Positions 48,466 through 61,092 of a stretch of DNA of 64,000 bases are shown here, piece after piece. Within the stretch, counting starts at the first letter, position 1; every line of letters begins with the position of its first letter. Origin of the DNA: Dicaeum eximium (Eukaryota > Chordata > Aves > Passeriformes > Dicaeidae); assembly GCA_013396995.1 (NCBI GenBank), contig VWZP01005850.1, positions 63,323 through 127,322 of the forward strand, written 5' to 3'. The notes beneath the pieces were generated by a model, which did no database searches, had not been told where the DNA came from, and saw only the letters and a list, made by a program, of their open reading frames with translations. Both the position numbers and the translations under genes were made by a program.

Positions 48466-51400
48466 GATTTTCAGGAGGCTCCTTTGGATCACATGGCAGA
48501 ACATCGAGCACTATTTGAAACAGTATTCCTTTTTTCAGGTTTTGTAGGTATTTAATAGTACAAGTAAGACTTTCCTAGGAGAGGGAGCCAAAAAAAAAAA
48601 AAAAAGGAGGTTGAGCTACAGTTGAGCTACAGTAATGATTGTGAAGAGTGCTGAAAGTTCTCTTTAGGAAAACTGGTGGGCAGGGATAGGGATAGGGATG
48701 GAGCACAGCCAGTGGTGTGCCAGGTTGGTCAGGGAGGCTTTCCAGCTCAATTTACCAAAAACCAGCAGCTTGGGAAAGCCCAGGGCATTTGGTGGCATCA
48801 TTTCAAGCCAGCAGCCAGTGTAGGGTGGCTGTGAAGGGGAACAGAGCTCTGAAACCTGTCCTGTTGGTGATGTTGAGACCACAGGCACACCCAAAACACC
48901 TGTCCTTTTGTTTTTCTTTCAGCAATTAAACTTTACATAGAGGTTTCTCTGCAAAGATCCAGGGATGGACAAAGTGCCTGCCCCTCTGAATCCTGGTGGC
49001 AAACTGCTCACTGACCTTGACAAAGCCAGGATTTCACCCTTGCTTTTTATATCAAAAGAACAATGTTCTGGCCTAACCAACATGTTCAATAAGTTTTTAA
49101 GGCCAAGCTATCCCATGGAAATGGTTCCCTCCTCTATCTCCTCCTTCTCTATCCAAATGTACAATTGTATTTTGAAAGCCTCTGCAGGCTGCTGCTGCAG
49201 CAATTTTGTAATTTGAGGTTAGGGGAAAGGTGAAGTTTTCTAAAGGAATAAAGAACCAGTTTGATTAGAGCATGGCAAACCTCCCAATAGCTCTGAAAAT
49301 ACATCTTTTGTGCAGTGTTTATAGCACCTGTTGGCACAGCTGGCACCTTGTGGGTTTCTTTAGGTTTCTTTAAATCACTCTGATAACATTAAAAACATTG
49401 GTAACATCAAAAACCAGGGCTCAGACCTTTTCTTGCAGTGAAGCACATTCATATTAAGGTTAATCCCAGAGAGTGATGAAAACATACCTTAACTCTGGAT
49501 TTTGTGGTGGTGGAATTTAATTAACTTTCATCCACGGTGTGGCTGGAAGTGTGGGAGTACTTCAGGCTGAGCACTCACTGGAGTGCCTGGCTTTGGCAAG
49601 AATCAATTCTGTGTCATTTAAGGCATAGACTGGACTCCATGTCCTTCCCATCTGTGGTGCAACACGTGTTCTGCAGCCACCAGAGGCCAGCAGGAAATAT
49701 GGGATGGACAAAGCAAGGGAGGTGAAAGCAGGCAAAAGGAAATTTCATCTATTCTAAAATCATGTCTGCTTTTAGAAAACAGGCTGTGAACTCTGTAATT
49801 TTTAGCCAACCTGATGAAAGTGTTCTCTTTATAAGGAACAGTCTCTAATGGGAGGGAGGGAGGGAGGCCCATGGCAGGTTGTTATTAAGGCCAGTTTTGT
49901 TGGCAGCTGTAGAATTAAATAGTAGTGCTGCTCTTGGTTAACAAGCAGTTAAACTCACAGATCATTAAACAAAGGCAAAGTTCACTCAACATCAAAGTGT
50001 GGTTTGGTGTTTAATTTGTACTATAGCAAAAGGGGAATAAAAACCTGAGATAAATATTTCTGCAGGTCTTGGTGCAGTCTCCCTGAGACCTGCTTGGGAG
50101 CCCCAGGGCCACACAGAGCAAGGTTTTGTGTCACTGCTCATTCTTGTGGGGCTATCTGCAGGAACATCTCTCTCCTCAGACATCATTTATCTACCAGGTT
50201 CCACCTTTCCTGTAAAATCCTGTCATGTGGGGAGCTGGGGACACATCTTTACAGCTGAGGCAAAGGGCTGCATCCACTGGATGAGTGCAGTGGGGAAATC
50301 ACAGAGCACAGCCCAGCCCAGCATCGTGCCCCCTGCCCAGCCCATCTCCCTCAGAAGGACTGCTGCCACTCACATTGCCTGGTTATAATTTGGCAACACT
50401 CTTGAAAATCTAAAAACCAAAGGTTGAACAAAATTGCAACTCACATAGGGCTGTTGGTGGCCTCTGTGTGGTTTGAATGTTTTCCACATCCCATGGGCAC
50501 AGGCTGTGCTCTCCCCTGTGCAGGGATGGATGTGAGTCCATAATTCTCACATTTACCCATTCAAAATGGGAACAGAAATTCTGTAATATTCTCTTTACTG
50601 CAGTCTAAAAGAAAAGAGAGCTCATTATTTACATACAACATCAAACTTCCTCTTGATGTTACATGGGCGTCTTCCTGCTGTCTCACTCCTACTAAAACCT
50701 CTCTGTCTGAGCCTCTAGTTCAACCCAGAGACTAACAAGGAGAGAAAGTGGTAAAGGTGATGAGTAACTTACAGAAAGACTGCTGAAAAAAAAGGTTTGC
50801 AATAAAGATGTTCTGTATTTCAGAGAAAAGTAATTTTTTTTTTTAATAGCTTTTTGTAATGCGAATGTTCTGGGCCAAAGCCTGTGGAACCTTGTGTATT
50901 AATCACTCTGACTGTCCAGATTTTTATTTTAAGCCTTGGTCCCTTAGCTATTTGGAAAGAAGCATCAATATGTGATTTAAAACAGGGGGGGATAGAGCCC
51001 CTGTATACAACAAAGGATACAATTTTATATCCTACAATTTAAAAATGAAAAGTAAAGACATTTGGTTGCCTCTTACCAATCACACCTGTTCAGAAAGATG
51101 GCCATCTGATTACTTTGTGCTTTGAAATGACTAGAACAGCCTGTGCTGGCTTTTTTGTTATTATTATCTTTTCTTCCTTCTTCTCTCTCCTGCCTCTTGC
51201 CCATAACAGAGCTGTGGGAAATCATTCGAATAGAAATCCTAGCACTAGCAATAATCAGAGAGCTATTCTGTTCTTAATTCACAACCAAGTAAAAAAAAAA
51301 AATTTTTTTTGTTTGTTGGTTTTTTGGGGGGTTTTTTTGCCTGTTCTCTGCTTTAAATGTGATGCCCTCTGCCACCTCTGCCATTCTGGTTCATTTTGGG

Positions 51401-52095
51401 GTGGGTGATGATGCAGGTGGTTGATTGCAGGGGGGAGCAGGGGTTGTCCCTTCTGCACCCTGTGGCTGCACACCAGGACAGGAGGCTCACAGCCAGTTTA
51501 AGCCAGCAGCAAGGTTTTATCTTCCTCTCCCAGCAGCAGAACCACTGCAGGATATCTCAGGATTGCCCTGCTGGGCTTGGCAGGGTTGCTGCCCCAGCCT
51601 ACCAAGGCCACTCTATTTTGTCATGACTCAGGTTTCTCAGCTGACTTTTTTTTGCCTATCTTCTCTCCACTGCTTGAACCAAAAATCACATTACTTAGTG
51701 GGTTTTAACTGGAATGCCACATGCCATTTAGGTTTTCTTTGCAAGACAATCTAAAGTATTTGTAACTTTCTGTGATAAACAGAAGCCAGAGAGGAGAATG
51801 TGTGTCTCTGTGTCTCTGCTCTTGTCATCAGCACCAGGTTCTGCTGGAATAATTCTGCCCCATCACTTCCTGCAGGATAGGTTTGAGGCAGCTGCTATGG
51901 TTTGCAATGAGGTTGAAAAAGTATTTGGGTAAATTTTTGGGGCTAAATTTAGTCTGTTAGGGCTGGGTTTGGGGTCACTCCTTCACAATCTCATTCCTAT
52001 TTCTAGTTCAGGAGTGTGTTTAATATCTTTCAGCACCTGCAGAGCAGCCAGCCCCAGGGAATGAAGAGAATAATCATTGTGTTTTGATCCTCAGC
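48466..52095. other. Unique non-coding stretch
   Basis: Simple runs only: poly-A at about 48591-48606 and (GGGA)n at about 49851-49868. An A12/T8 foldback flanked by AACCAA and TTGGTT lies at 51283-51321. 51420-51620 has a GC-richer tract whose reverse complement vaguely resembles an LTR tail; not supported further. Confidence 0.5.
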
Positions 52096-52285
52096 TCCTT
52101 TTCAGAGCTAATAAATAAGTTAGCTGCTGGTTTATGAACTGGTTTGGAAGGCAACACCATTCAAAGGCGTATTTAATTGGTGTGGCTAATTAGCAAACAT
52201 TACCCAGCCTTATAACTTGCTGTTTGTTTCCCCTCTGAAGCAAAGGGATATAAATTGTTTAAAAGGGCAAAGCTGTTTGAGAGAA
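52096..52285. promoter_or_regulatory. Candidate conserved non-coding element
   Basis: AGCTAATAAATAAG, TATTTAATTGGTGTGGCTAATTAGC and CCTTTGAA/GGCGTATTTAAT-type motifs cluster in under 200 bases, without repeats. It includes a TAATTA homeodomain core at about 52187. Composition only; conservation was not testable. Confidence 0.22.
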
Positions 52286-54640
52286 AAGCATCCAGGCACC
52301 CAAACACCAGTTTTGAGCAGTTAAGGAGATATTATTGACATGAACAGGGTAGATGTAATTTTTAAACCATGCAGCTGCCAGCGATCACTGTGGTCTCTTG
52401 GAAGGGCAGCAGGCTCTGGGCCAGGCTGGGAATTGCCCACTGCCCACTCAGATTGTTTATTTTGGAGCTCCCATTGCCACTGCTGGTGTTTTAAGTGAGC
52501 CTGCCTGCATGTGTGAGTGGGAAGGGCCAGAGGTGGGAGCTGCTCAGTGGAACAGCGTCTGAACTTGAAAGCGCCAGATTATCAAACCCAGCTTGGTCCC
52601 TGGGTGTGCATCCCATCAGGGAATCTCTCGGGGCTGTGCAGCTTGGGACAGACCCCTGGTGGTCCCCACACCTGCCTGACCCCCAGGCCAGGTGCTCTGG
52701 AGGCTCTGTGACCCCAGGGCAGGGCTGTCCCCTCGGAGCTGGACACCCCACCGTGCCCAGCACAAGAGGCCAACCTCTGAAAGCCCAAGCCCACCCTTGG
52801 CTTGACTGACTTCCACCAAGCACTGGAACTGCTCTTGTGCTGGACTAGTCTCAGATTTTGACATCCAGACACCAGGTCTCAGATAAGTCTTGGGATGTGC
52901 TTTTGTTTTCAGAATTGAAAAAAGAATCGGTTTGTAAGTGAAATTTATTGGGTTTTCTCTGCTGTGGGAGAGATCAAAGCTTCTTGTTTGTTCTGAAAGA
53001 AAATAATTTTTCTGGTTTTAAAGCAGTTTGACTTCACACTGAAGAGACATTCCTGCTTTCAGGCAGCTGGCTGATACTCTTGGGAGCTGCAGTGAGGTCA
53101 GTGCCCCTGATCTGATCCTGCTCCACATTTCTGCTCCCCAGTGCAGAGGGACAGAGCCACCCCTCTGAGAGACTGTCAGCAATGTTTACACAGTTTTAGC
53201 TGAACTGAGAAAAAGACAATAAACCAGCCTACAGTCTCATTCATAATTAGCCAGTGGGAAGGGAATTAAAGTGACAGCACTGAAGTTTTCACTCTCTGCT
53301 GTGACATTTAGATGTGGGGTTACACTTGATAAAGGCAAAGTAATCAGCCAAGTCCACAACCTCACACAGCCCCATTTCCTGCTGCAGAGCACTGCCAGTG
53401 AGCAGCCAGGTCCTTTTCTCCCTCATCCAGGTATGCCATGCATTCTGTTAGTCCCCTGTCATTCTGGTGCAGGCAATGACATAACTGAATTTAAACAAAC
53501 TAGACTACAGTCTCCTATGGTCTAGTGAATATTTGTGTCACTCAAGCATCAGGAGACCTCTGGAGGGGTTTAGAGTTTTGTTCTTTTTCTTCCCTTTCCT
53601 TAAATACTTCCAAAAAATCAAATGTCAATGACATTTTCTGGACTAAATGGTTCTCATATAGCTGCACAGAGATTTGGGTGTTCATATGCTTTTTGTGTGA
53701 CACAAAGAAACAGGATTAGTTTTACCTGGGAGGCAGAGTCAAGAGGCTCCCCACAGGCATCTCAGGAAATGCTGATTCTTCCTGACTCAAGTGTATAAAA
53801 GATTAGTACACAAATGGTTACTTTTAAAGAAAATATCTCCTCCTCAGGGGATAAATCTTTAATGCAACACTAACAAATTAACAGTCTATTTCTTAGATTG
53901 GGAGAGCTGTATTATATCATGTTATATGCTGCTCAGGAAATGGGGAAGGGAGAGCAGGGGAGGGATGCTGTGGCTTTCACCTGAGGTGTGGAAAATTGCC
54001 TAAGCTGCAGGTTCTTGGCTGCATAAATCTGTTGATTACAGTGTACAATAGGAGGAATGTGGGTGCATATCGTTTACCTTGAGCTGGACTTTGATTTGAA
54101 TAACCATTTTATGGAAAATAATGGAAATGGTGGAGAGCTTCTTGTGATGGAGCTCCTCCTCCAGGGGCAGCTCTCGCTGCCCTCTGCAGCACCCAGAGGT
54201 GTTTTTGTCATCTGCAGCAGCACAAGAGCTGAAATGAGTCTGCTCAAGGGTTCAGCTTGACCTTGAGCTTGGAAAATCAATCCCAGGCTGACTTCAGCCC
54301 ACAGACATGAACAACTTGTGACCTTCATCTCCTGGGAATGGTGGGACCTCCTGGAGAGCCCTGAAGCAGGCCCTGAACTCCAGCAGGCTCCAAGGAGGTG
54401 TTCTGGTTGATCTCATGTCCAGCTCATTAGATAAACGAGCATTTAAGAACTTCTTGTGCTTTTCTTCTCCTTCCTCTCATTCTTTTTTACCTGACTGCAG
54501 CACCCCTGGTCAGCAGGCAAGGACCAGGCACTGAGAACAACTCCCTGGGTGGTTCTGACAGCTGAGGCTTCCCCCTCTGCACCAAACTTTCATGGTTTAG
54601 AATGAATATTGGCTGCATTCTTCTGTTGAAATAAAAGGCA
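52286..54640. other. Unique non-coding stretch
   Basis: 52490-52870 is GC-richer and open on both strands in several frames; I do not find one preferred frame or splice structure. Nothing else recognised. Confidence 0.5.
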
Positions 54641-54960
54641 AACTTCCATAGTAAAGTAATTAGGATGTGGGTCACAAGTTGTTATATAGCAAGGCAGACA
54701 TTATTTAACTTTGCAGAAAATCCTGTGCTAGGCCTTTTATCAAGAAAGTCCGCTTGTTTTTAAAAACCCTTAATCAATAAATCCTAATTAAAATCATATG
54801 TCAGATAACTAGTAGTCCTTAAGATTTTGGTTTTACACCCAGGAGGATTCTAGCTTACTGATAACATAAGTGTATTTTTTTACTGACTAGATCAACAGCC
54901 TGCTCAATAATTGTTTTTTGCCAAGGTTACAGGCATTTGGCTGGAAATAATTAAAACTGT
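54641..54960. promoter_or_regulatory. Candidate conserved non-coding element
   Basis: AT-rich, repeat-free, with AAGTAATTAGGATGTGG, CCTTAATCAATAAATCC and TAATTAAAATCATATG. This is the same enhancer-like texture as 24120-24535. Evidence is composition only. Confidence 0.22.
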
Positions 54961-56090
54961 TTGTGATGATGGATTTTTTTGAGACTTGCTGTAATATCTG
55001 AAGGAACTCCTGCCTGGCTGCCTTGAGTCTCAGGCAGAGCTGTGTTTTAGTTTTGTGTGCACTACAATCCTCCTAGCCCTCTCTAATAATTAGATTTGTT
55101 TAATTTTCTATGACCTTCTTCCAAAACCTGGCACCCACGTGGCCACAGTGTGTGTCCTAAAGCTGACATGGAAAAGCATATCACACTTACAGCATTTGCA
55201 GTTTTAAATTTGGTGGTATTTGTCTGCAGTGGAAGGTGGGAAATGCTGAGGTTTGATAGGGGGTTTTGATGAAAAGAACTTTGAAGCTCCTGGGTGAGCT
55301 CTGGCCAGGGTTCTGTGAGGATGTAAGTGTGGGTGAAGATCTCCTTTCATTTACAGTATTTCTGAACTGCCCTGTGTGGGTTATTTGTGAGGAGTGCTTG
55401 CACTATTCCCTGGAGCCAACACACAGAAGATGGTGAAAGTGATTAAAAAGCCCTGCTTTGAAGCACCATGTTCTTTCATCAGCAAGTCTCAGTGAGGGTG
55501 GCTGGTCAGTCCCTGCAGTTCTGTCAGGATCACACCAGCAGCAGCAGAGGTCTCAGCCAAGGAGTGACAGAATGGCTATAAAAAGCAAAAAAATCCGGGG
55601 AAAACGGAAAATCCAAAGAGTAGCTGGTCTTTATTTTGTGACAAAGAGGCTCTGAGAAAGATTAGAAGCTTCTTTGAATTGTAGTTCCAGAAACTTCTTT
55701 AAACCAGCAAAATGCCTGAGAACTCATTTGGTTTCACATCAAATACACAAGTGCTACCATTTAGTTTTGGGGGGCTAATGTGCACTGGGTTTCTTTTCAT
55801 GGGTAAGATTCCTTCGTTGTTAATTCCAGAGCACTTTGCCCCTCAGTGAGGTGGAGACCTCCTTGTGTTGTCCTTGGCAGAGGCTGTGCCAGCAGATCCC
55901 TCTCCCCAGCAGCTCCTGTGCAAGGATCTGCTCTAGGTAGGGGCTGTTCTGCTGGCACACGCCCTCGCCCTGTCACACAGCTCAGGAATGAACACGTCTG
56001 ACTTCTGCATCCCAGCCTTTCCCAGGGCACCTGTGTGTGCACAAAAGCCAGCCATACATATTTATTACTGAGGTGGAACAACAATATTAA
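54961..56090. other. Unique non-coding stretch
   Basis: Nothing recognised. Confidence 0.5.
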
Positions 56091-56141
56091 TAATGGATAA
56101 TAATTATTATTATTATAATAATCCTCAATAATAATAATGGA
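56091..56141. repeat. (AAT)n / (ATT)n imperfect microsatellite
   Basis: AATAATGGATAATAATTATT followed by further ATT and AAT units. Partly self-complementary. The sequence after it (56142-56530) is repeat-free with scattered CpGs and could be a conserved element. Confidence 0.85.
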
Positions 56142-59100
56142 AATGTTTCATTCCAATTACGCTCCTTACGCTGTTGCTTGGTGTTGTGCACAAATAAATT
56201 GGGGAGTAAACACGACCTGATTGCAATGGCACAGAAAGAGAAGAAATATCTCTGCTAGGAACAGTCTCCAAACTGATCACAGTGCTAGCTTTTATCGTGC
56301 TCTTCCTTCATCCCTTTTCCCGGAGGTTAAGACTCCAGCCATTGATGCAATATCCCAGAAATAACATTTCAGTCTATTCCCAGACGACACCCTCAGCTGT
56401 GCATTTGGAGCCACTTGCACATAAATTACAGGGAAAGCTTATAGGAGCATAAAGTATTTTCAGTAAAACCTAAACCCTTTGACTTTTAAGCTTGCTCATG
56501 ACAAACATCCCAACTACCGAAAAACTAGAGCACATCCTCAGAGAGCAGAATCTTTCAGTCTTCATAATCATTTAAAAAGAGGAAGATGTCACAGATGGGA
56601 TGGTTAGAAATGAGCAGCCTTTTGAATGCCAGTGTATCATGGCACCTGACTTTCTCAGATTTAATCCTACTATTTTGCACATCCCTAATTAAAACTAAAG
56701 AGTAAAACATAGATTTTGTGCTTAAAACATATAGAAATATATATGCACACATACATTTATTCATGCATTTATACCAAAGAATTAACGTGAAAATGTGTTC
56801 TTCACTGGAACTCTAATACTTCCAACAGGAAAAGCCATCAGATTCTTGAATTATCTTTCTCTGACAATATCATAAACCTAAAGAACTACTTAGACTAAGT
56901 GCTTGCTTTCACAGGGCTAAATTTAGGTAGGATGATTCACTCTTAAGAGCTGGATTTGCATAACAGACAATGGCAGTTAAGTACCTAAATGCCTACAGCA
57001 GATTTTCCAGCTTCCTTACATCCCAAAGCTGTCACTGATCTCGTGCAACATAAATTCTGGGAAGACAAAGATACAAAACATCCATGTTGCCATGTAGACA
57101 TGGCCCTAAAGTTTAGTTTCTCATTTTGAACCCATTTGCACTGGTGATGACGTGATGATTCCCACAGTGGAGTTAACAATTGCCTTCCTCAACAGAAGAG
57201 CCCCAGAAGGTTTGCACAAAGAAGTGAAGTGATGGAATTATTGTCAATGTGACCTCGATGGAATTAGATTGCACCAAAGCATATCAGGGCCTCTTTAGTT
57301 GGGATCAGTCCTCAACACAGAGGCCTAAAGCAAAGCAAATCACTGCTCATGAAGAGAAGGAAAGTAAAATATTATGTGCTTTGAATATGTGGCTGGGGTA
57401 AGAAAAGCCTTTTTCACTGATTTAGTTGAGTTAAAAATAAATATTTTCTTTGAAGTGTTCCATGGCATGTCTCAAGTTACAAGATTATTTCATAAAAGCT
57501 AATGCAGTCAAACTATGCATCCAGAGCCTGTTGCTCCTTGCTTTCAAAGACTCTTAGGCAGCCTCATGGGAGCATGCCTAGTAAAAGTAACATTTTCTCC
57601 ACTTAACCAGAAAATAGAAACCCAAGGACAACCCGTCCATAACCAGCATCAATTTCACAGGATGACAACTTATGTGCTGGGAAGGCATTGCTTTTTGTGT
57701 ATCTGTGGGACTGACAAAGTCAAACTAATAAATAACCATAAATCAGCTTACAAATGTTTTTTTCATCTTTGCATTCTCTGTGTACTGTGGCTGGCCTGGT
57801 GGCAAACAACTGAGCTTTGTTACCCTGTGAGACCCTGGGCTTTTCAGCTCTCCAGGGACTGGCCAGTGCACAAGCACTCTTGCTCTTGAAGCCTTCAGGT
57901 TTAATTCTTAGATTCAAACAGTCTCTCCAGCAAAATTTGTAGAAATTGGCTCCCTTCCTTCCTAAAGCTGCCTTCAGATCACGTGTTCACAAGTTCATTG
58001 TTTTGAAGAAAATAAGCCACAGGCTGAGCAGAACATATGAAAGCTGTTCCCTTTACTATTTTAAACAATGCAGGTGCTATGAGTGAGCCCTTGCCTCTGT
58101 TTCCTCCTTACTCAGATGCATCAGGAGTTGATCTTTAAGCACACTAGGGCATGTCCTCTCTGCTCCCATTTCTTTCTGTGCAGTTTTGGGGTTGGGTTCA
58201 GGTTTCCACAATAGCAGTAGACCCTTTAGTGAAGAGAACAGGTCTGCTCTGTCAAAATCTGCTCTCCCTTTCTCCTCCCTGCCTGGCAATTACATTTCCT
58301 GTCAGGAGATGAGCTGCTCACTCGCCCACCTGAGATTTGCTCTGGGCCCCAGCCAGCTCTTTGAACAAAAATGTGTCCTTCTGACTGTAAGCTTATCAGG
58401 GCTCTCCAGCCCTCCTCTGTGAGCCTTGTGTGAAGGAGGGGAGTCTCTCCTGACACTGCCAGGATCTCTGGCCAGATGGGTTTCCAAAGGTTCTGCTGGA
58501 GACGAGGAGATTTTGCTCTCAAGGACGGCCAGGCACAGGGTAAAGCACAGCACCGGGTGGTGGGGATGGGGAACAATGCGTCACATGCATCAGTGTGCAG
58601 CCACTGTGCACACCTGCACTGGCAATCATTCCTAAAGAGCAGCATCTCTTTCAGAGCAGCAGTTTTCCGTGGGAACATTTCTGAGCATTTTTGTGCCAAC
58701 TTGTTCTTCAAAACATGACCCTGCACCACCCACTGGTGTAAGGAAGTGTTTGGTACCTGCTGCTCTGGATATCCAGGTGACAAACACTGTAAACATCCAA
58801 CTTCATGGCATTCTGGTCCATTACCCATTTCTTAGACAGAAACTGGATTTTCCCTGAAATCTGGTTTTATTATCAGATTAGACCCTCTCCCAAGAAATAT
58901 GTAAATGAGAGGGCTAAAGCTGTGTGGATTGGTACCTGTCACAGAATTGGTGTTGTCCCAATGAATTATCATTTATGAACACTGGACTGATCTGAATAAA
59001 ATAAACCTTAAGACATCTCAGAAATAATAAGGGATATGCAGCATGTGTCCTTAATAACCTACTGTAGTTAGCTCAGCTACTGCTTCTTAACACTGAATAT

Positions 59101-59806
59101 TCATGAAGTCATTAAATGAATAATTGGGATACATTTACACTTTATTACTGTTATGGAATAGCCTGGGCACTTTAATAAGATGCTGATGATTCATTTTGGC
59201 ATGACAGGAAGAGGGTGCAGAGGGAGTTTGTCAGTGTGACTTGCTAATGCAAAAATAATTGTTCCATTTTCCAACTTTAATATCAAGAAAGACACTGATG
59301 TTTAAGAGTGATTCTGCCTCGTAGTCCCTTTCAGTGGGTATTAGAGATTTGTACAGAGCCAGTGTTCTTTCTGTGTCTCTAGTAAATAAAGAACTGGGGA
59401 AGAGTAGGGAGAAATACTCCCCCCAAAAAACTCAGAAATTACTAAGAGCTCCTGTATGGTACAGATCAATTCTGATGCACTTGATAAATGGGAGGGATTA
59501 GATAAATAATCTGATTAGAATGTAATAGTCATGGAAGGAGCTTTCTATTTCAGTGAGACCTTGACTCTCAAAAAATAATGAAACTTTTATGGATCAATTT
59601 AATTATAAGTGAGCTATACAAATATTTACCATGGCTAGATATTGAAAAGTTACATTCCTCTACTGTAAGTCAGTGCCATGAATATATCTGCTGAAAAGAT
59701 ATAAACAGATTTCTAAAGCCAGTGGAAATGAAAATTTAAACGCAAACTAGGTTTAAAATGTGTTGACTCAATCCAGTGTGCTTATGTTTGTGATTTTTAG
59801 TCATGG
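56142..59806. other. Unique non-coding stretch
   Basis: No gene recognised. The 200-codon minus frame at 58226-58828 overlaps plus-strand frames and has no known domain. 59080-59280 (AATATTCATGAAGTCATTAAATG region) is repeat-free and enhancer-like in texture. Confidence 0.5.
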
Positions 59807-60222
59807 TGATGCCTTTTTGGGCCACCTAAAAACAGAGGCCAGCCAAAATCAAAGGAATAAAAAGCAGTTCTATTTATTGAAGGGCCTTCAGGTACATTTA
59901 GGGCAGATGAAGCCTCCCAGGGGCTGCACCCAAAAATGGACCACGGGTCACGAGTTTTCACACTTTTATAAGTTTGGTCCATTTGCACATTGGGGGTTAA
60001 TCTTCCAATTACAGCTTCAGGTAATGAAGTCATTTACCCCAGGTTTGCTCCACCCCAACTCACTTGAGGTGTCCTTGATTGCCAGGCCTGGAGAGGAATT
60101 GTTGTGTCTGCCCAAAATGGGAAAGCAGCAGCTCACTCTGTGTGTGGAGTTTAGAGTTACACACTAAAGAATTGCAGGGTTACAAATATATGGAAGATAA
60201 AAGCTGCAGTCCTGAGGCATCA
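59807..60222 (-). mobile_element. Solo LTR, family A, copy 5
   Basis: Close match to 42347-42789, with roughly nine in ten positions shared by eye. A deletion of about 30 bases removes the segment around CATTTCTTGGGGCC. In sense it opens TGATGCCTCAGG and ends AAAAAGGCATCA, giving inverted termini TGATGCC/GGCATCA. The polyadenylation signal is plus-strand TTTATT at 59873-59878; the TATA box is plus-strand CACTTTTATAAGT from 59961. Flanking tetramers ATGG and ATGC differ by one base. No internal region. Confidence 0.88.
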
Positions 60223-61065
60223 ATGCTCACCTGGCACATGGTGTCTCTCCATGGAGTGCCACTGGTGTCCCCTTGGCCAGAGGCTGAGCCTGGGCTGGCC
60301 TGGCCACCAGGAGCCCACCATGGGCTGTGTCCCATGGAAAGGGGACACCATGGCTGCTTTGGGGAGGGCAGCTCATACACAAGAATTTCCAGACCATGCA
60401 CTCTACATCTGGCAGGCAGTTCACATTGTCTGTCTTTGATAAATAGCGCTTATTAAAGAGTTAGAAATTTCTCCTTCCCCAGAGAAGCTGTTTCATACAT
60501 TTTTCAATCTTCAGGTGAAATGAAAAAGTTTAATGAAAAAGCCCCCATTCAAAAAGCCTTGAAAAAAGCCATGAAAAAGCCTCCCCCCAATGAGCTTCCA
60601 GTCAAAGTTTTTCTGAAGTATATAAATTCTTAATTTATTGTAGATAATGTAGATAAAGTCTGCTTTCCCTGAGGGGCAGCAAAACACCCCCTGAGAGTGA
60701 GAGCACTGTCCCTGTGTCACATCTGCAGGGAGCAACAGGTTCCCCTGGTGGACAGGCATTTCTGGGATCTTCCCCCAGGAAGATTTTCAGGGCTCCAGAA
60801 TGTAATTTATATCTTAAATTTGTCTAGTTAGCAATGCTGAAAGCCTAAAAATGCAGGTTCTTTTCGTCTTCTCTTCTGCATTGTTGATGGTGCTCATGTG
60901 TAATGGAGCATTGTAGGTGTATCATATAAATCCAAGATTTCTGAAGGAGTTTTTAATCTCTGTGGTTTTGGAGAGACGACCTCTACAGCTTCTCCAGAAT
61001 GTGGATAAATGGCCTAATATGTGATGTGCTTTAGTGAATGGCTGAAAAAGCAGAAAAGACTATAA
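60223..61065. other. Non-coding stretch with a small degenerate repeat
   Basis: 60515-60595 contains several degenerate copies of a GAAAAAGCC unit. No gene recognised. Confidence 0.5.
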
Positions 61066-61092
61066 GAGAATAAAAATAATAATAATAATAAA
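61066..61092. repeat. (AAT)n microsatellite
   Basis: About seven AAT units ending AATAATAAAAGCC. Confidence 0.9.

Noticed and set aside
48680..48702. Telomere-like GGGATA repeats
   Set aside because: Only about three units and not the vertebrate TTAGGG motif.
51420..51620. Possible reverse LTR tail in a GC-richer tract
   Set aside because: Resemblance is vague and there is no polyadenylation signal with matching ends.
58226..58828. Minus-strand frame of 200 codons
   Set aside because: Overlaps several plus-strand frames; no recognised family.
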